NCBI GenBank assembly: GCA_028551475.1
Contig: CM052355.1
Span: 2,914,001-2,978,000 of the forward strand
DNA: 64,000 nucleotides
Reading direction: 5' to 3'
Source of the DNA: Casuarina equisetifolia
Lineage: Eukaryota > Streptophyta > Magnoliopsida > Fagales > Casuarinaceae
This document shows, one piece after another, positions 1 through 10,977 of the stretch (position 1 is the stretch's first letter; each line of letters opens with the position of its first letter). Under the pieces are notes generated by a model. That model saw only the letters and a program-made list of their open reading frames with translations, was not told the DNA's origin and made no database searches. The position numbers and the translations under genes are program-made.

Positions 1-696
1 TGAGAGTTACGTTCCGAGCTCGATACGTGCGAAAACTAATATATTTTGAAGCTTCCTTCGTTTTTTCCCTTATGATTAAAGAAATAATAAAAATAGATAG
101 GCAATCCATAGTACAGACTTTATTTGATGCAGGAAATGTTCTTCCAAAATCAAAAGTGAGGTTATGTTTTAAACAACAATGAGGCTACATTGGATCTAAA
201 TGACATCATTAGTCCACTATAGAGGTGAATAGAGATGCATAATACTGTTTTACACCTGCATTTTAACCATCTTAGAGCAGACTTTAAAGTCTTTACCAGT
301 AGAGAGGAAGGGAAGAACAGGTACTAATAAAGCAATGGGATCATATCAAGCCGAAGTTTGGAGTCTTAAATCGTTGATCTTACAAAATTATAAAAAGAAC
401 AACTCTAGATGTCAGTTTTGATCTTGTAGTAGTATTTCCAGTGAATTAGTAAAATAAAAATCATGGTAAAACATAACTGAAGGATTGAAGTTGAATATTA
501 CTTTTCTCAACTCCCTCCTATTCCTTAAAAACCCGAGCTGTAAAATTCTGATCGTCGGAGACGAAAATTGCGTGGCAGAGTGTGAATTTCTGTAAATGTT
601 TCCTCTTGTGGAAAAACGAAGCAAAAAGTGAAAGAGATCAAATTACACCATATTCAATGTTCGAGTTCACAAGTTTGGAGTCTTAAAATATATATA
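1..696. other. 3' flank of first FRS gene, no gene seen
   Basis: No convincing coding region is visible. The part next to the FRS stop is probably its 3' UTR on the minus strand. A 70-codon minus-strand frame near 412-624 has no recognisable motif and is not called. Confidence 0.5.
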
Positions 697-2703
697 CTAT
701 GCGGGCTGATCCTGTGCAAGATGAAGCTTGTTTAGTATCTCATCCAAGGCTTGTACTGCAAACTTGAAACCGTTTTGTGATTTCCTCCCTTTCTCCGCAA
801 CCTGCACCACACATTTGTACAGATGATCATACCTATGAACAGGATTGTTGGGGTCAATGCCATTAGAGCTATGATCAAGAACATAAGTACGAGTAATATC
901 CTTTCTCCACAGTGAAAGAATGTACTGAGGTGGTATCTCCTCTATACCATTTTGGTTGAGGAGAGACAGCGCATGCCTGCATAAATATCCTTTGAAGTTG
1001 AATAAACCACAAACACAAAGGATCTCCATTTCAGTTGCATTGTACAAAACCTCATATTCCCTTGTTTCCCTTCTGTTTCCATCAACTTCAACTTGTTCCT
1101 TGACAATATACGTAAAGATTGGGGTGTCACCATTTAACTGTCTCGTGCTAAAACAAGAGTACATGCCCTCTACCTCTTTCTTGAACTTTCTTAATATGTC
1201 ATTCGTGTACAATTTTGAGAGCTGCAATTCAAAATAACTTCTTGATTTTAGCATATAACTTGAGTTTCTTGACTCCATATCCGCCAGGGCTTCAAGCTGA
1301 TACTTTGTCGAAAGAGCCTGATCATACTTACCTAAAAAAACTTTCAAAGGAGTTTGTTTGTCAAGATATCCTTCAAAAAATGAAGACACAACATCTCTTG
1401 GTTGGGTAGGAAACATTCCAGCCAAAAATGTCTCCTTCAAATACACAGGAACCCACCGTTTCCGATCATCATATAATGCTTGAAGCCATTTGTGGTCCCT
1501 GAGTCCATGATGCTGTATCATATCCCCCCAAGCAGTTTCAAATTCCTCAGACCGCACTGAGTAATAGACTGCTCTACCCAATTCTGCTTGAATTGCTTCA
1601 TACTCAGGCAATCCCCCCATTTTCTCTGAAACTTTCTGCATGATGTGTGATAAGCACAGGCAATGGGAAGCTCTTGGGAAAACATCGGCAACAGCAGTTT
1701 GTAAGTTTACACAAAGGTCCGTAATAATAGTTTGTGGAGGGCGTCCTAACACACAAGTAAGCCATGCCCTGAACAACCATGTATATGATTCAATAGTCTC
1801 ACCAGCAAGTAAACCACAACCCAACAGCACGGATTGTCCATGGTGATTCACTCCAACAAAAGAAATCAAGGGAACTTCGTATTTATTTGTCAAACATGTC
1901 GTGTCAATGGTAACTACATCACCAAAATAGCCGTATGCAACTCTAGCTCTTGCACTGGCCCAAAACAAATTCCTCAAGCATCCTTTTTCATTGATATCTG
2001 CCACATAAAAGAAGTTTGCATCCATCAATTGTGACCAAGAGAAGTACTTATGAAGTGCTTGGGCATCTCCTTCTTTAAGCTTCAGTTGATTGCAGTAGTC
2101 AATATTATTTCCGAATTCTCTTTCATCAGCTTCTATTGTTCCAGTATCCTCAGCATCAATGACCACAGTCTGAAACAGCCTAATTTTCTGTACTTCTTCA
2201 GTGCCCTCTAAATGCAATGTTCTTTTGGTTCCAAGACCCAGATGCTTGTGAGACTTATAAAATTTTCCACTTTTTGGGCTAATCAAGTGGTTATGCTCAA
2301 GCTCAACTTCAATAATTCTCCATCTTTTGGAGTCCATCAATCTGAATTTTATCATTGCTGGACAACCAGTTCTTGTTTCTGGCCTTGGGCGGTTTGCTTC
2401 ACTTCTTTTTTTAAAACCTGCACTGCTACAGCTAAGTTTTCCCCGGTATCTCTCCTTGCTCTTCCTATACCAGGTGTTGCTAACTCTAACTCCAAATCCC
2501 TGGTCCTTGGCATAACAGTTGTAAAAGTAATATACATCCTCGTAAGACTCAAACTCCATTCCAACACCAGGTGGGAGAGGATTCTCTCCGTGAATTATGC
2601 CACTTTGACCAACATATTCTGTCATCGCACAGTCTCCTTCTATCTCAATGTCATCATCATCATCATCAACAACTGGCTCACTATTGAGAGAAACTTCATC
2701 CAT
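697..2703 (-). CDS. FAR1-related sequence (FRS) transcription factor, copy 1
   Basis: This single coding exon encodes 668 aa of the FAR1/FHY3 family, nuclear transcription factors derived from a Mutator-like transposase. An acidic stretch with six consecutive Asp lies near residues 13-18. The FAR1 DNA-binding domain spans about 48-140, with candidate zinc ligands C92, C114 and the HNH ending at H139. The transposase-like core spans about 255-360: D267 in IDTT, D329 in ITD, and C348/C350 with H353. The SWIM zinc finger has C563, C565, C575 and H577. The ATG at 2703 directly follows a TTCTAG acceptor, so an intron interrupts the leader; a good donor (CAG then GTGAAT) lies at 3934-3933, making an intron of about 1.2 kb. 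It is first of three tandem FRS genes on this strand and clearly diverged from the next one. Family assignment is secure; the exact Arabidopsis counterpart (FRS6/FRS8 group) is inferred. Confidence 0.93.
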   Translation of the reverse strand: MDEVSLNSEPVVDDDDDDIEIEGDCAMTEYVGQSGIIHGENPLPPGVGMEFESYEDVYYFYNCYAKDQGFGVRVSNTWYRKSKERYRGKLSCSSAGFKKRSEANRPRPETRTGCPAMIKFRLMDSKRWRIIEVELEHNHLISPKSGKFYKSHKHLGLGTKRTLHLEGTEEVQKIRLFQTVVIDAEDTGTIEADEREFGNNIDYCNQLKLKEGDAQALHKYFSWSQLMDANFFYVADINEKGCLRNLFWASARARVAYGYFGDVVTIDTTCLTNKYEVPLISFVGVNHHGQSVLLGCGLLAGETIESYTWLFRAWLTCVLGRPPQTIITDLCVNLQTAVADVFPRASHCLCLSHIMQKVSEKMGGLPEYEAIQAELGRAVYYSVRSEEFETAWGDMIQHHGLRDHKWLQALYDDRKRWVPVYLKETFLAGMFPTQPRDVVSSFFEGYLDKQTPLKVFLGKYDQALSTKYQLEALADMESRNSSYMLKSRSYFELQLSKLYTNDILRKFKKEVEGMYSCFSTRQLNGDTPIFTYIVKEQVEVDGNRRETREYEVLYNATEMEILCVCGLFNFKGYLCRHALSLLNQNGIEEIPPQYILSLWRKDITRTYVLDHSSNGIDPNNPVHRYDHLYKCVVQVAEKGRKSQNGFKFAVQALDEILNKLHLAQDQPA

Positions 2704-3933
2704 CTAGAAGAGACCATAAATAGATTAGTAGAAGTAGTGGGACAACAACAACAACAAACAAATTGACATGCAAAAGTGTTTTTTTTGGGGGGTTGGGCGG
2801 CAGGGGTTTTTTTGTTGGGGGGGGGGGGGGGGGTGTTGTGTGGAAGAGGACCAAGGGAGAGTTACCCAATCAACATTTTTTCCAGGACCCTACGCTGATT
2901 ATTTATGTATAAATTCATAAAGATTGAAGGACACCTTAGAAGATAAATTTTGATCCAACATTGTTATTGTTTAATATGCTCAGCAGCATGGGGTACGCTG
3001 TTAATACCTAGATGCTCCACTTTTATGGTAAAGTAATTCCTACTTTATGTGTGGTAGCATCTGAAAAGAGTTACCAATACAATTCACTAACAGATAATAT
3101 CAATCACCATATAAATGGTGTCAAGAAATTATGCGCTAATCCAATACTTCAATGTTAAGTTAATCTTATTGATCACAAACCATCTCATATCTATTAAAAA
3201 AATTATCTTCTTAATTGTCAACTTTTCCTCTCTTCTTTAGTTAGACTGTAGTTTCCATTTGACAAATCCTTTTACTCTTATATCAGAATCTCCTAGGTCA
3301 ATATTCCAGGAGAAACCTAACTCAAAAACTATGCGTCGCAAATTATCTTGTCCATGTTCGTCCACCATTATTCATATTATCTTGTTCATATTAGTCAAAA
3401 ATTTCTCACTATTTGTTAATCAGAAGCTCATCCTGTACTCCCTGCTACTGAGGACCAAAATAGAACTAGAACAATTCCATTCTCTAGTATTAACTTCAGT
3501 GCGTATTGCAATTGTGGCCATGCACATGGACTAAAAGAAAATAAATGTTCCATACCGTTTATTCTAACTTTGAATATTTAGGAACTGTCTTGTGCTGCTT
3601 ATTTCCGGAAACAAAAAGACAATTCAACTTTCCTCCACTTTCTCCACAAACAAACACAATGCCTTCTGAGAAACAAAGACTAGAAGAAATTAAATAGGAG
3701 GAAAGGGCAAAGAAAAGAAGAGGGAAAGATAAAAAAAATCTCGAACCTCAACGAATGAAGCCTAATAAACAAGAATTCGGCCTAGCTTAGTTGCGTTCGG
3801 CTCAGCTCCGCTGTCAAAACCTATAAACCACAAAATAAGTGAAAATAAAATAACAAGAGTGAAAATTTCTGTCAGGAAAAAAAATTAACTTGAACTGTAC
3901 AGTTGGTAGGAATTTGATTATCTCTGGATTCAC
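2704..3933 (-). other. predicted 5'-leader intron of FRS copy 1
   Basis: On the minus strand the donor is CAG|GTGAATCC at 3934/3933 and the acceptor TTCTAG lies immediately before the ATG at 2703. It contains a poly-T/poly-G stretch near 2778-2835. The proposed leader exon above 3934 has no in-frame ATG joined to the main frame before an upstream stop, so it appears non-coding. Prediction only, without transcript support. Confidence 0.55.
2778..2835. repeat. poly-T and poly-G low-complexity tract
   Basis: The plus strand has alternating T and G runs ending in a run of about 16-18 consecutive G around 2817-2834. There are at least four G-runs of three or more, enough for a G-quadruplex in principle. 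The tract lies inside the predicted leader intron of FRS copy 1. The run length may be subject to sequencing error. Confidence 0.8.
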
Positions 3934-4633
3934 CTGACGGCAGATATCACCGGCAAGTCCCCGGAAGTGAAGAGAGTGCAGTTCGGAGCGCAAGCAGCCG
4001 CGTGGATTACAGGATGGGAATGCTGCCCAAAGTCTGGTCCTACGACGGGACACTCCGATGTTGGATGTAAAATATCATAAATGCCCTTGGGTGGGTTTCG
4101 ATATAATGCCGTTACGTGCATCACTTCAAGTGGAGCATTTTTCGCTCCGAAAATCTCTTTGATGGCTTATTTGATTTTTTTTAATATTCAAGAAAAAGAA
4201 ATAAAATCATTATTGTAGAATATTCAAGCGAAAAAGAGCATAAAAATTATATATTTTTTGTTAGTCAGTGCAATAAAAAATGATACAATCAAATTGTGAA
4301 CGTTAACAGTGGATGGTCCAAGATTCTAAACATGAGGATTATTACAACATAGATAAAAGATTACAGAAGAGGTACAAATATACATCAAGTCCCAGAAAAC
4401 AACTCTGGGAAAGGAGAAGCCTACACTATCCCAGGACCATGCTGTACACCACGTTATTTACCCATAAAGGGTGCAACCGGGAATATAAATCCAACTAGAC
4501 CAAGAATAAGCAACATTCAGGTTGATCTCACACCGACTATCTATATTCTGTGTATGTTATGGACATTCTGCATGAAGAGTTTTGAAGGACCCTAAAGGGA
4601 ATAAACAATAAACTACAAATTGGTCAAAGCAAG
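3934..4633. other. putative leader exon and promoter of FRS copy 1; spacer to FRS copy 2
   Basis: The GC-richer stretch of about 3934-4140 probably holds the non-coding first exon of FRS copy 1. Above it the sequence is AT-rich. The 4,500-4,633 end is likely 3' UTR of FRS copy 2. A short minus-strand frame (3930-4124) could be an upstream ORF if it is transcribed, but nothing supports translation. Confidence 0.4.
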
Positions 4634-6688
4634 TTATTCTTCTCTGATCTCTACATCCTGAACCAAACGCAATGGCTCCTCGAAAGCTTGCAGTGCCTGT
4701 CTGCCTTCTACATCATGAACCCTATTCAATGATTCATCAAAAACTTGCAGTGCGGCCTTGTAATGGTCTAGAGAGATCATCCCCTCCTCCACAACTTGCA
4801 AGGCACTTCTATATAATTGATTAAACCACTGCACACGGTCAGAAGCATTACCAGAGCCAAGATCTGGGATGTGCAACCGCTTGTAATCCTTTTTCCATCG
4901 AGACAGAATGTACTTGGGAGGGATCTCCTCCACCCCATTGAAATTAAGCACGCACAACGCATGCCGGCACAGGTAACCATAAAAGTTAAAGCAACTACAG
5001 ATACAACGAACCTCGCCTACGGTCCTGTTGTACAGAACTTCATAGTCCCTGATCTCCCTTCGATTTCCCTCACCCAAAACACGCTCCTTTACTAAGAATA
5101 TTATGATTGGTCCGTCAACATGTAACTGTGTTGTTCCAAAACAAGAATAAATCTCTTCTACTTCATATTGAAACTTCTTAAATATTTCCCGAGTATACAC
5201 TTTTGAGAGCTGCAACTCAAAAGAGCATCGTGTTTTCAGTGAGGCGCTTGAGCTTCTTGACTCAGTATCTGCAAGGACTTCTTCCTTGTGCTTCTTGTGA
5301 AGAGCCAATTCATACTTATCAAGAAATTCTTTCAAGGGAGTCTGTTTATGCACGTATCTATCAAAAAACGGATTCAGGGTCTCACCTGGACGTGCCACAG
5401 ACATTCCAGCAAAAATTGTGTCCTTTAGATAAACAGGAGCCCACCTAACTCGATCTTCATACAGAGATCGAAGCCACTTGTGTTCAGCAATTCCAAAACG
5501 CTGGATCATAAATCCCCATGCAGTTTCAAATTCAATAACCTTCAAAGTTTCATAAATTGTTTTAACCATTGCTTTCCTGATTGCATCATAGTTTCGTAAT
5601 CCTCCAAGTTTTTCTGGAACTCTTCTCATAATGTGTGACAAACCAAAACAATGATGAGATCTTGGAAAGACCTCTGCAATTGCACTCTGCAGAGCCCTGC
5701 ACCTATCTGTAATAATAGTTTGCGGAGGGCATTCGGACATACATGTAAGCCAAGCTTTGAACAACCAAATATAAAATTCCGCTGTCTCCCCAGCAAGCAG
5801 GCCACAACCAAGCAATACTGATTGGCCATGGTGATTAATTCCAACGAATGCCACAAGAGGGATCTCATATTTGTTTGACAAATATGTGTTGTCAAAGTAA
5901 ATAATATCTCCAAAATAACCACATGCAGCCCTAGACCTACCATCAATCCAGAATAAATTCCTCAGACGCCCTTCATCATTGAGATCCATCAAGTAGAAGA
6001 AGTTCGGATTAGCCAATTGCATACGGCAGAGATAGTTATAAATGGCTTGTGAGTCACCCTTTTTCAGATTCAGCTGGCATGGATGATCAGTAAAGTTAAT
6101 GATTTCTCTTGCATTAGCAATTGATCCTTCATTCCCTCCTGCATCAATAACTAGTGCTCGATACAACTTGATAGTTCGTACTTCTGCATCACAATTTGAT
6201 TCTGACTTCCTTTTACATCCACCACCAATCTTCTTAATTGATTTATAGCTCTTAGTCCCCAGCAAATGGTTGTGTTCAAGTGTAACTTCGAGCACCCTCC
6301 ACCTTTTGGAGTCCACTAACCTCATTCTTATCATTGCAGGACAACCAGTTCTTGTTTCCTTTCTTAATCGATTTACATCTTTGATTCTTTTGAAACCTTG
6401 GCTGCTGCAACAAAGTACTGCACCATACTTCTCTCTGCTATTACGCTTGAACCACGAATTCTTCACCCTAACACGGAAACCAACTTCTTTGGCATAGCAA
6501 TTATAATAATTGTAAGCATCATCATATGATTCAAACTCCATTCCAATAGCAGGTGCAACGAATTCCTTCTTTCCATCAGAGAGGTTATTTTGATAATCTA
6601 TTTCTGTCATTACACCATCTTCTTCTTTCTGTATCTCAATGCATTCACCATCAGGCAATTCCTTAATGCTAAGGCAGGCTTCTTCCAT
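4634..6688 (-). CDS. FRS6: FAR1-related sequence transcription factor, copy 2 (FRS6-like)
   Basis: This exon encodes 684 aa. I start it at the ATG at 6688 because the longer open frame begins with TTG, and TTGCAG is exactly the splice acceptor next to this ATG. The FAR1 domain covers about 50-141, with C93, C94, C116 and HNH at 139-141. The MULE-transposase core covers about 255-355: D266 in FDNT, D328 in ITD, and an intact C-F-G-L-S-H. The SWIM finger is C562, C564, C574 and H576. Of the three copies it keeps the most complete transposase-type residues. The C-terminus carries a 19-residue tandem duplication (coordinates 4640-4753). From memory it most resembles Arabidopsis FRS6/FRS8, and its position next to the alpha/beta hydrolase and FPG1 supports FRS6. 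Predicted role: nuclear transcription factor; targets are unknown from sequence. Confidence 0.92.
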   Translation of the reverse strand: MEEACLSIKELPDGECIEIQKEEDGVMTEIDYQNNLSDGKKEFVAPAIGMEFESYDDAYNYYNCYAKEVGFRVRVKNSWFKRNSREKYGAVLCCSSQGFKRIKDVNRLRKETRTGCPAMIRMRLVDSKRWRVLEVTLEHNHLLGTKSYKSIKKIGGGCKRKSESNCDAEVRTIKLYRALVIDAGGNEGSIANAREIINFTDHPCQLNLKKGDSQAIYNYLCRMQLANPNFFYLMDLNDEGRLRNLFWIDGRSRAACGYFGDIIYFDNTYLSNKYEIPLVAFVGINHHGQSVLLGCGLLAGETAEFYIWLFKAWLTCMSECPPQTIITDRCRALQSAIAEVFPRSHHCFGLSHIMRRVPEKLGGLRNYDAIRKAMVKTIYETLKVIEFETAWGFMIQRFGIAEHKWLRSLYEDRVRWAPVYLKDTIFAGMSVARPGETLNPFFDRYVHKQTPLKEFLDKYELALHKKHKEEVLADTESRSSSASLKTRCSFELQLSKVYTREIFKKFQYEVEEIYSCFGTTQLHVDGPIIIFLVKERVLGEGNRREIRDYEVLYNRTVGEVRCICSCFNFYGYLCRHALCVLNFNGVEEIPPKYILSRWKKDYKRLHIPDLGSGNASDRVQWFNQLYRSALQVVEEGMISLDHYKAALQVFDESLNRVHDVEGRQALQAFEEPLRLVQDVEIREE
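4640..4753 (-). repeat. 57-bp in-frame tandem repeat in FRS copy 2
   Basis: The last 40 codons hold two 19-residue units, one starting ALQVFDESLNRV and the next ALQAFEEPLRLV, at 4697-4753 and 4640-4696 on the minus strand. The other two FRS copies end after a single such unit (ALDEILNKL or AFKESLNKV), so the duplication looks specific to this gene and lengthens the C-terminus. Confidence 0.8.
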
Positions 6689-9600
6689 CTGCAATTAAAC
6701 ATCAAGTTGCAATTATAAGTACAACCTGAAAAGCAAACTAAGTATTCAACATACAATATATAAATTAAGGGAGAATCACAGCACATATTTCTGCAAAGCG
6801 TAGAAAACCTTCAGTTTTTTTCTTTTTAATGTATAAGGCTCTTGACCTCAGATTCATCACTAATGCCCTAATTTGCATGGAAAATCATGATACACATAAA
6901 ATTGATGCCAGTCGGGTTCTATCGAATGCATCTTAGGCAATGTGCTTTTATGCCAAGACTAAGTATTCAACATACAATATATAAATTAAGGGAGAATCAC
7001 AGCACATATCTCTGCAAAGCGTAGAAAACCTTCAGTTTTTTTCTTTTTAATGTATAAGACTCTTGACCTCAGATTCATCACTAATGCCCTAATTTGCATG
7101 GAAAATCATGATACACATAAAATTGATGCCAGTCGGGTTCTATCAAATGCATCTTAGGCAATGTGCTTTTATGCCAAGACTAATTCACAAAAGAAACTAG
7201 CAGAAGATCCCAAACCAATTGGAAATAGCAGTTAGACTAGATATGCATAAATATATAAAATCAAAAGGAAGGAGAGTGCATGACAATTGAGCTTTCTGAA
7301 AGTTACAAATGCACCAAGGACTTCACTCCTGTAGCATAAAGTGGCTGAATGGACACTAAGAATAAGTCTCCAAAGTTAGCTGTTTGAGATAAGGTAAATT
7401 TTGCATTTCGTCAAAATCCAAGTAAATGCTTATTGTGGCGAATAAAAGATATAAACACTTCCAAAAACTTCCAGGGAGAATAGAAAAGTTGAGTCCAGTT
7501 GGAAAAACAGGTGATAGTGTCTATAATCATTAAGGCACCAGGCATTTCCAGGGTGTCTAAAATCAAAATTGATGGTTATGCCATGGAGAAGCATGAGCCA
7601 AGGACATGACTGGACAAGCAAAACATACTGGTGAAGCATGGCTAGACACACATATTATTGTTTATACATTTTGATTATTATTTCGACATGCAAGGCAGAT
7701 GTGTGAGCACAAAAATAATTGAAAGGGGAAGAATGTAGTAAAGATGAAATGTGAATGCTAAAAATTTGTGTTGAAATGTCAACCTCGTTATGCCAGAATA
7801 CTTGTTCTCTTTCACATACATCCTGTTTGAAATTCTGAGGGACCTTTTTTTTTTTTTTTTTTTTTGGTACTGAGGTACTTGGACATAAATTTAGCAATAA
7901 TGGCAACAATAAAGGAAAAAAAATGTGTACGCTTCATTTAATTAAAATATCTCTGACATGCACCACTGTAGTTCTCTAAACTTTCCACATTGGGGTATCA
8001 GTATTTTCTGATACAAATGCCGTTCTTTATGCTGCCAACTCCTAGAATCTGCAGACACCTATTTATACCTATGGTAAGCATACTTATGAAAAGAGTAAGA
8101 AGGCTGTAGGTCTTCCAGCAAAGCAGCGAAAAACAATGCTATCTGATTTTGGCAGACCAGCCAGGCTGTTTAGTTCCCCTTTTCAATATGACAACAGGCT
8201 AATACTCCCAAGACTTCCATTACTATGGACTTTGTAACTGAAATTAGTAGCCTTGAACAAAAGGTGGGGGGAAAAAGGATGCAAATGCGCTAAACATTAA
8301 AGTCTACAATAACGATAGAGTGACCACTGTTTTTATCCCTTTATACCTCCTCTCAAACAGTGTTCTACACAGCCTCATTTTATTCATCTTAGTGTTCCTC
8401 TTTGTATACAAATCATAAATCCCGGAAAATAACCTAGAAACAGAAAATGCAAAAATTTACCCATTCAACACCAGAAAAATTAGCATACACACACAATCCA
8501 TCAAGTCCGCTGCCTTAATCATTTGGGTAAAATTAAGAAGCTCGTTAAGATTGCTAGGACAGGATTTCTCTTGCAGAAAGACGAAATTTGAGTTCTGAAA
8601 CAACTTCTGATCTGTACTTCACAAGATGCTAAAACAAACTATAGTGGCTTTATTTGATGATTGGCACTCTATAGTTTTATCACTGCTCGAGAGGTAATCT
8701 CCAGCCCATTCAATGCCAAAATCCACAAAAATAATGGCCAATTTGGCATTTAAAAATTCCACAAAACTTTGCACTTCATATTTTTCTACAATTACTTGGC
8801 CTTGAGCTCTAGCTTAAATGGAAATTCCAATTCACCAACCAATAAGATATGTGTGTACATGGGTTTCAATATATGCATGTATTGGTTTCTTGACATCCCA
8901 AACAGCGAGAACATAAACCTTCTTAGGAGTCCATGATTTCAGTTAAAGTCAAAAGCCACCAATGCCTTCGAACTTTATTTACAGCTACAGCAACCCCCTT
9001 CCCTACTCTAAACAATAGCATTTGCATACTTTATTTGGGTTAACGCACTGTCATACACCCTGGAATTTACCCATACTCTAACAGTGATTCAACTATTTAG
9101 CTGCCCTAAAAAATTTTAAAATAAAAAATAAAAGAAATACATTCACTCCTTACTTTTTAGGTACTTACTGTAATATCTTTCCAGATGAATCTGAAATGAA
9201 GCACCCTAAAGACCAGCATTTTGCAGTTCAATAATAGAGCAGTCAAATAGATGCACACGTATACCAATCCTATTAGCCAATGATACTGCTCTTGGTTGCC
9301 TTAAGAGCATGAATGAAATTACTATCTCAGGTCCTTCCATTTCTAGTTTATTATTTGAACATATGGAAGTTGGTAAAACTTCTTAGGAACCGATGGCACA
9401 GGCAGTCAAGTGGCTTGACTGGGGGAATTTCCATTTTTTAGTCTGGAAATCAAAACAACATTAAACTCGATATTCACAGTTCTCACTTCTTCTATTCCCT
9501 CCATTCTGTCGTTTCACAAATGCAAGTGCAATAGTAATTTATTTCCGTAGGCAATGTGCACAACTGAATTATATTCTGTTAAACTGTGCCGAGTTACATT

Positions 9601-10029
9601 AAGCACCCAAAATACAGATAAATTTTCCGCATCCATATTCATGACTATGCACAACTATAATCTAAATAAACCAAAGAAGTTATCTTTCTGTCATACACAA
9701 TAACAGTGCCAGTATCATCCGCACATGCGTTTACAAATACTGGAAACGATTTTGCATTACAACACGATTCCGAATTAAGAATAAGAGAAACGAAACCACA
9801 ATACTGCATTAAACTGCGTTTGTAGGCAGAGGAAAAGCGAGAAAATACAAGAAAACTATAACACCGACAGATTAAGCGAAGACACTTGAGCTTCCATTTA
9901 ATTTTCCATTTAATTTCTTTCTCGTTTTCTCGGTTTCCACGGGAACGAAAGCAAAAAATTGCGTAGACGGAGAAAAACCGAAGAGAAGAAAATGAAAATT
10001 AGGGCAAAGAATATTTTGGGAGCACTTAC
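6689..10029 (-). other. predicted 3.3-kb leader intron of FRS copy 2
   Basis: The acceptor TTGCAG abuts the ATG at 6688. The best donor on the minus strand is ACT|GTAAGTGC at 10030/10029. The leader exon above it has no ATG in frame. The interval holds a recent 221-bp tandem duplication and a poly-T run near 7844-7865, but no recognisable gene. Small frames in it lack motifs. Confidence 0.55.
6737..7178. repeat. 221-bp direct tandem duplication
   Basis: Copy 1 (6737-6957) and copy 2 (6958-7178) both begin ACTAAGTATTCAAC and run head to tail. I counted three substitutions by eye (ATTTCTG/ATCTCTG, AAGGCTC/AAGACTC, ATCGAAT/ATCAAAT), so they are near identical and recent. It lies in the predicted leader intron of FRS copy 2 and contains no recognised element. 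Confidence 0.93.
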
Positions 10030-10977
10030 AGTATTGAAGTTGAGAGGTAGATCCGAAAACGAAGATTCACCTACTAGAGAATTCGCGGAGTCGCCGGGCG
10101 GACTCTATCGGAGTCTGAGGCGTTTCTGAATCTATTTTCAATTTTTACTGGGCGGAGCGTTGGGATTTTCTTTTTTCCGTTTTCACCCCAACCCCCTAAA
10201 AAGTAAAAATAAAAAGATTTTCATATCCTACGGCTTCAAACAAATTGGAAAGGAGAATGCGTCATTTCTGAAGAGAATGGATGCGGATAATGATGTAGTG
10301 TTGGGTATTTAATCCAGCCATATTGTATAATTAAATATAGATATTTTTATTTTATTTTATAAATTAGTTTTTGAGAAGAGAATAAACTTCTTGATACATA
10401 TTAATCATTTTAATCACTCTAAAAGAGTGTCCAAAGGGGTCACTAGAAAAAGATGTCTCGATTAAGCCATTTTATTTGCTTTTATCGCACCAAAATCAGA
10501 AGTCAACATGACCTCTAGTTTTCATTTAAAGGGTATTCTATTATGTTATTTATACAAAGTGTCAACAACGTGCGGGTTATCTTGTCATACTAAAACAACA
10601 TATTGGTGATCTATTTAAAAACCACTCACTAAATTTACTCCTTTTGTCTTCCTTTTTATGTTTGTTCTTTAAAAACACGTCCTTACCTTTTATGTTTACT
10701 AAGAATTAATTTATGAGCAGTCATTTGTACAAAGTTTCAATTAGGCGTTTCCTGGTACGTGTCTCATTTAAAAAACCACTTATTGTTTTTTTTTTTTGTG
10801 GCCTTACTTTTTATGTTTAGTAAGATTTAATTCATACCAATTACTAAGTTACTCGCATGTTGAGAAATGTTGTTTTTCGGTGGTTAGGAAAAGTTCTTCC
10901 TGCATGATTGTCCACATGAAAGAGAAAACGACAAACAACAAAAGACTTGTGTACATTACTGTCTATGTTACTGTAGT
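10030..10977. other. leader exon and promoter of FRS copy 2; spacer to FRS copy 3
   Basis: The 10030-10130 stretch is GC-richer and ends at a good minus-strand donor, so it is the likely non-coding first exon of FRS copy 2. The sequence from about 10,200 to 10,977 is AT-rich spacer and probably 3' UTR of FRS copy 3. No further gene is seen. Confidence 0.45.

Noticed and set aside
2212..2766. 184-codon plus-strand gene opposite FRS copy 1
   Set aside because: It is an antisense shadow of the FRS coding exon with no family motif.
3814..4053. N-terminal coding extension of FRS copy 1 in the leader exon
   Set aside because: It would splice in phase, but its first codon is GTG and an upstream in-frame TGA precedes any ATG.
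6689..6694. Start of FRS copy 2 at 6694
   Set aside because: The codon there is TTG and belongs to a TTGCAG splice acceptor; the first ATG is at 6688.
7844..7865. Poly-T run as the tail of a retroposed gene or SINE
   Set aside because: No target duplication, A/B boxes or gene-like sequence was found next to it; treated as simple repeat.
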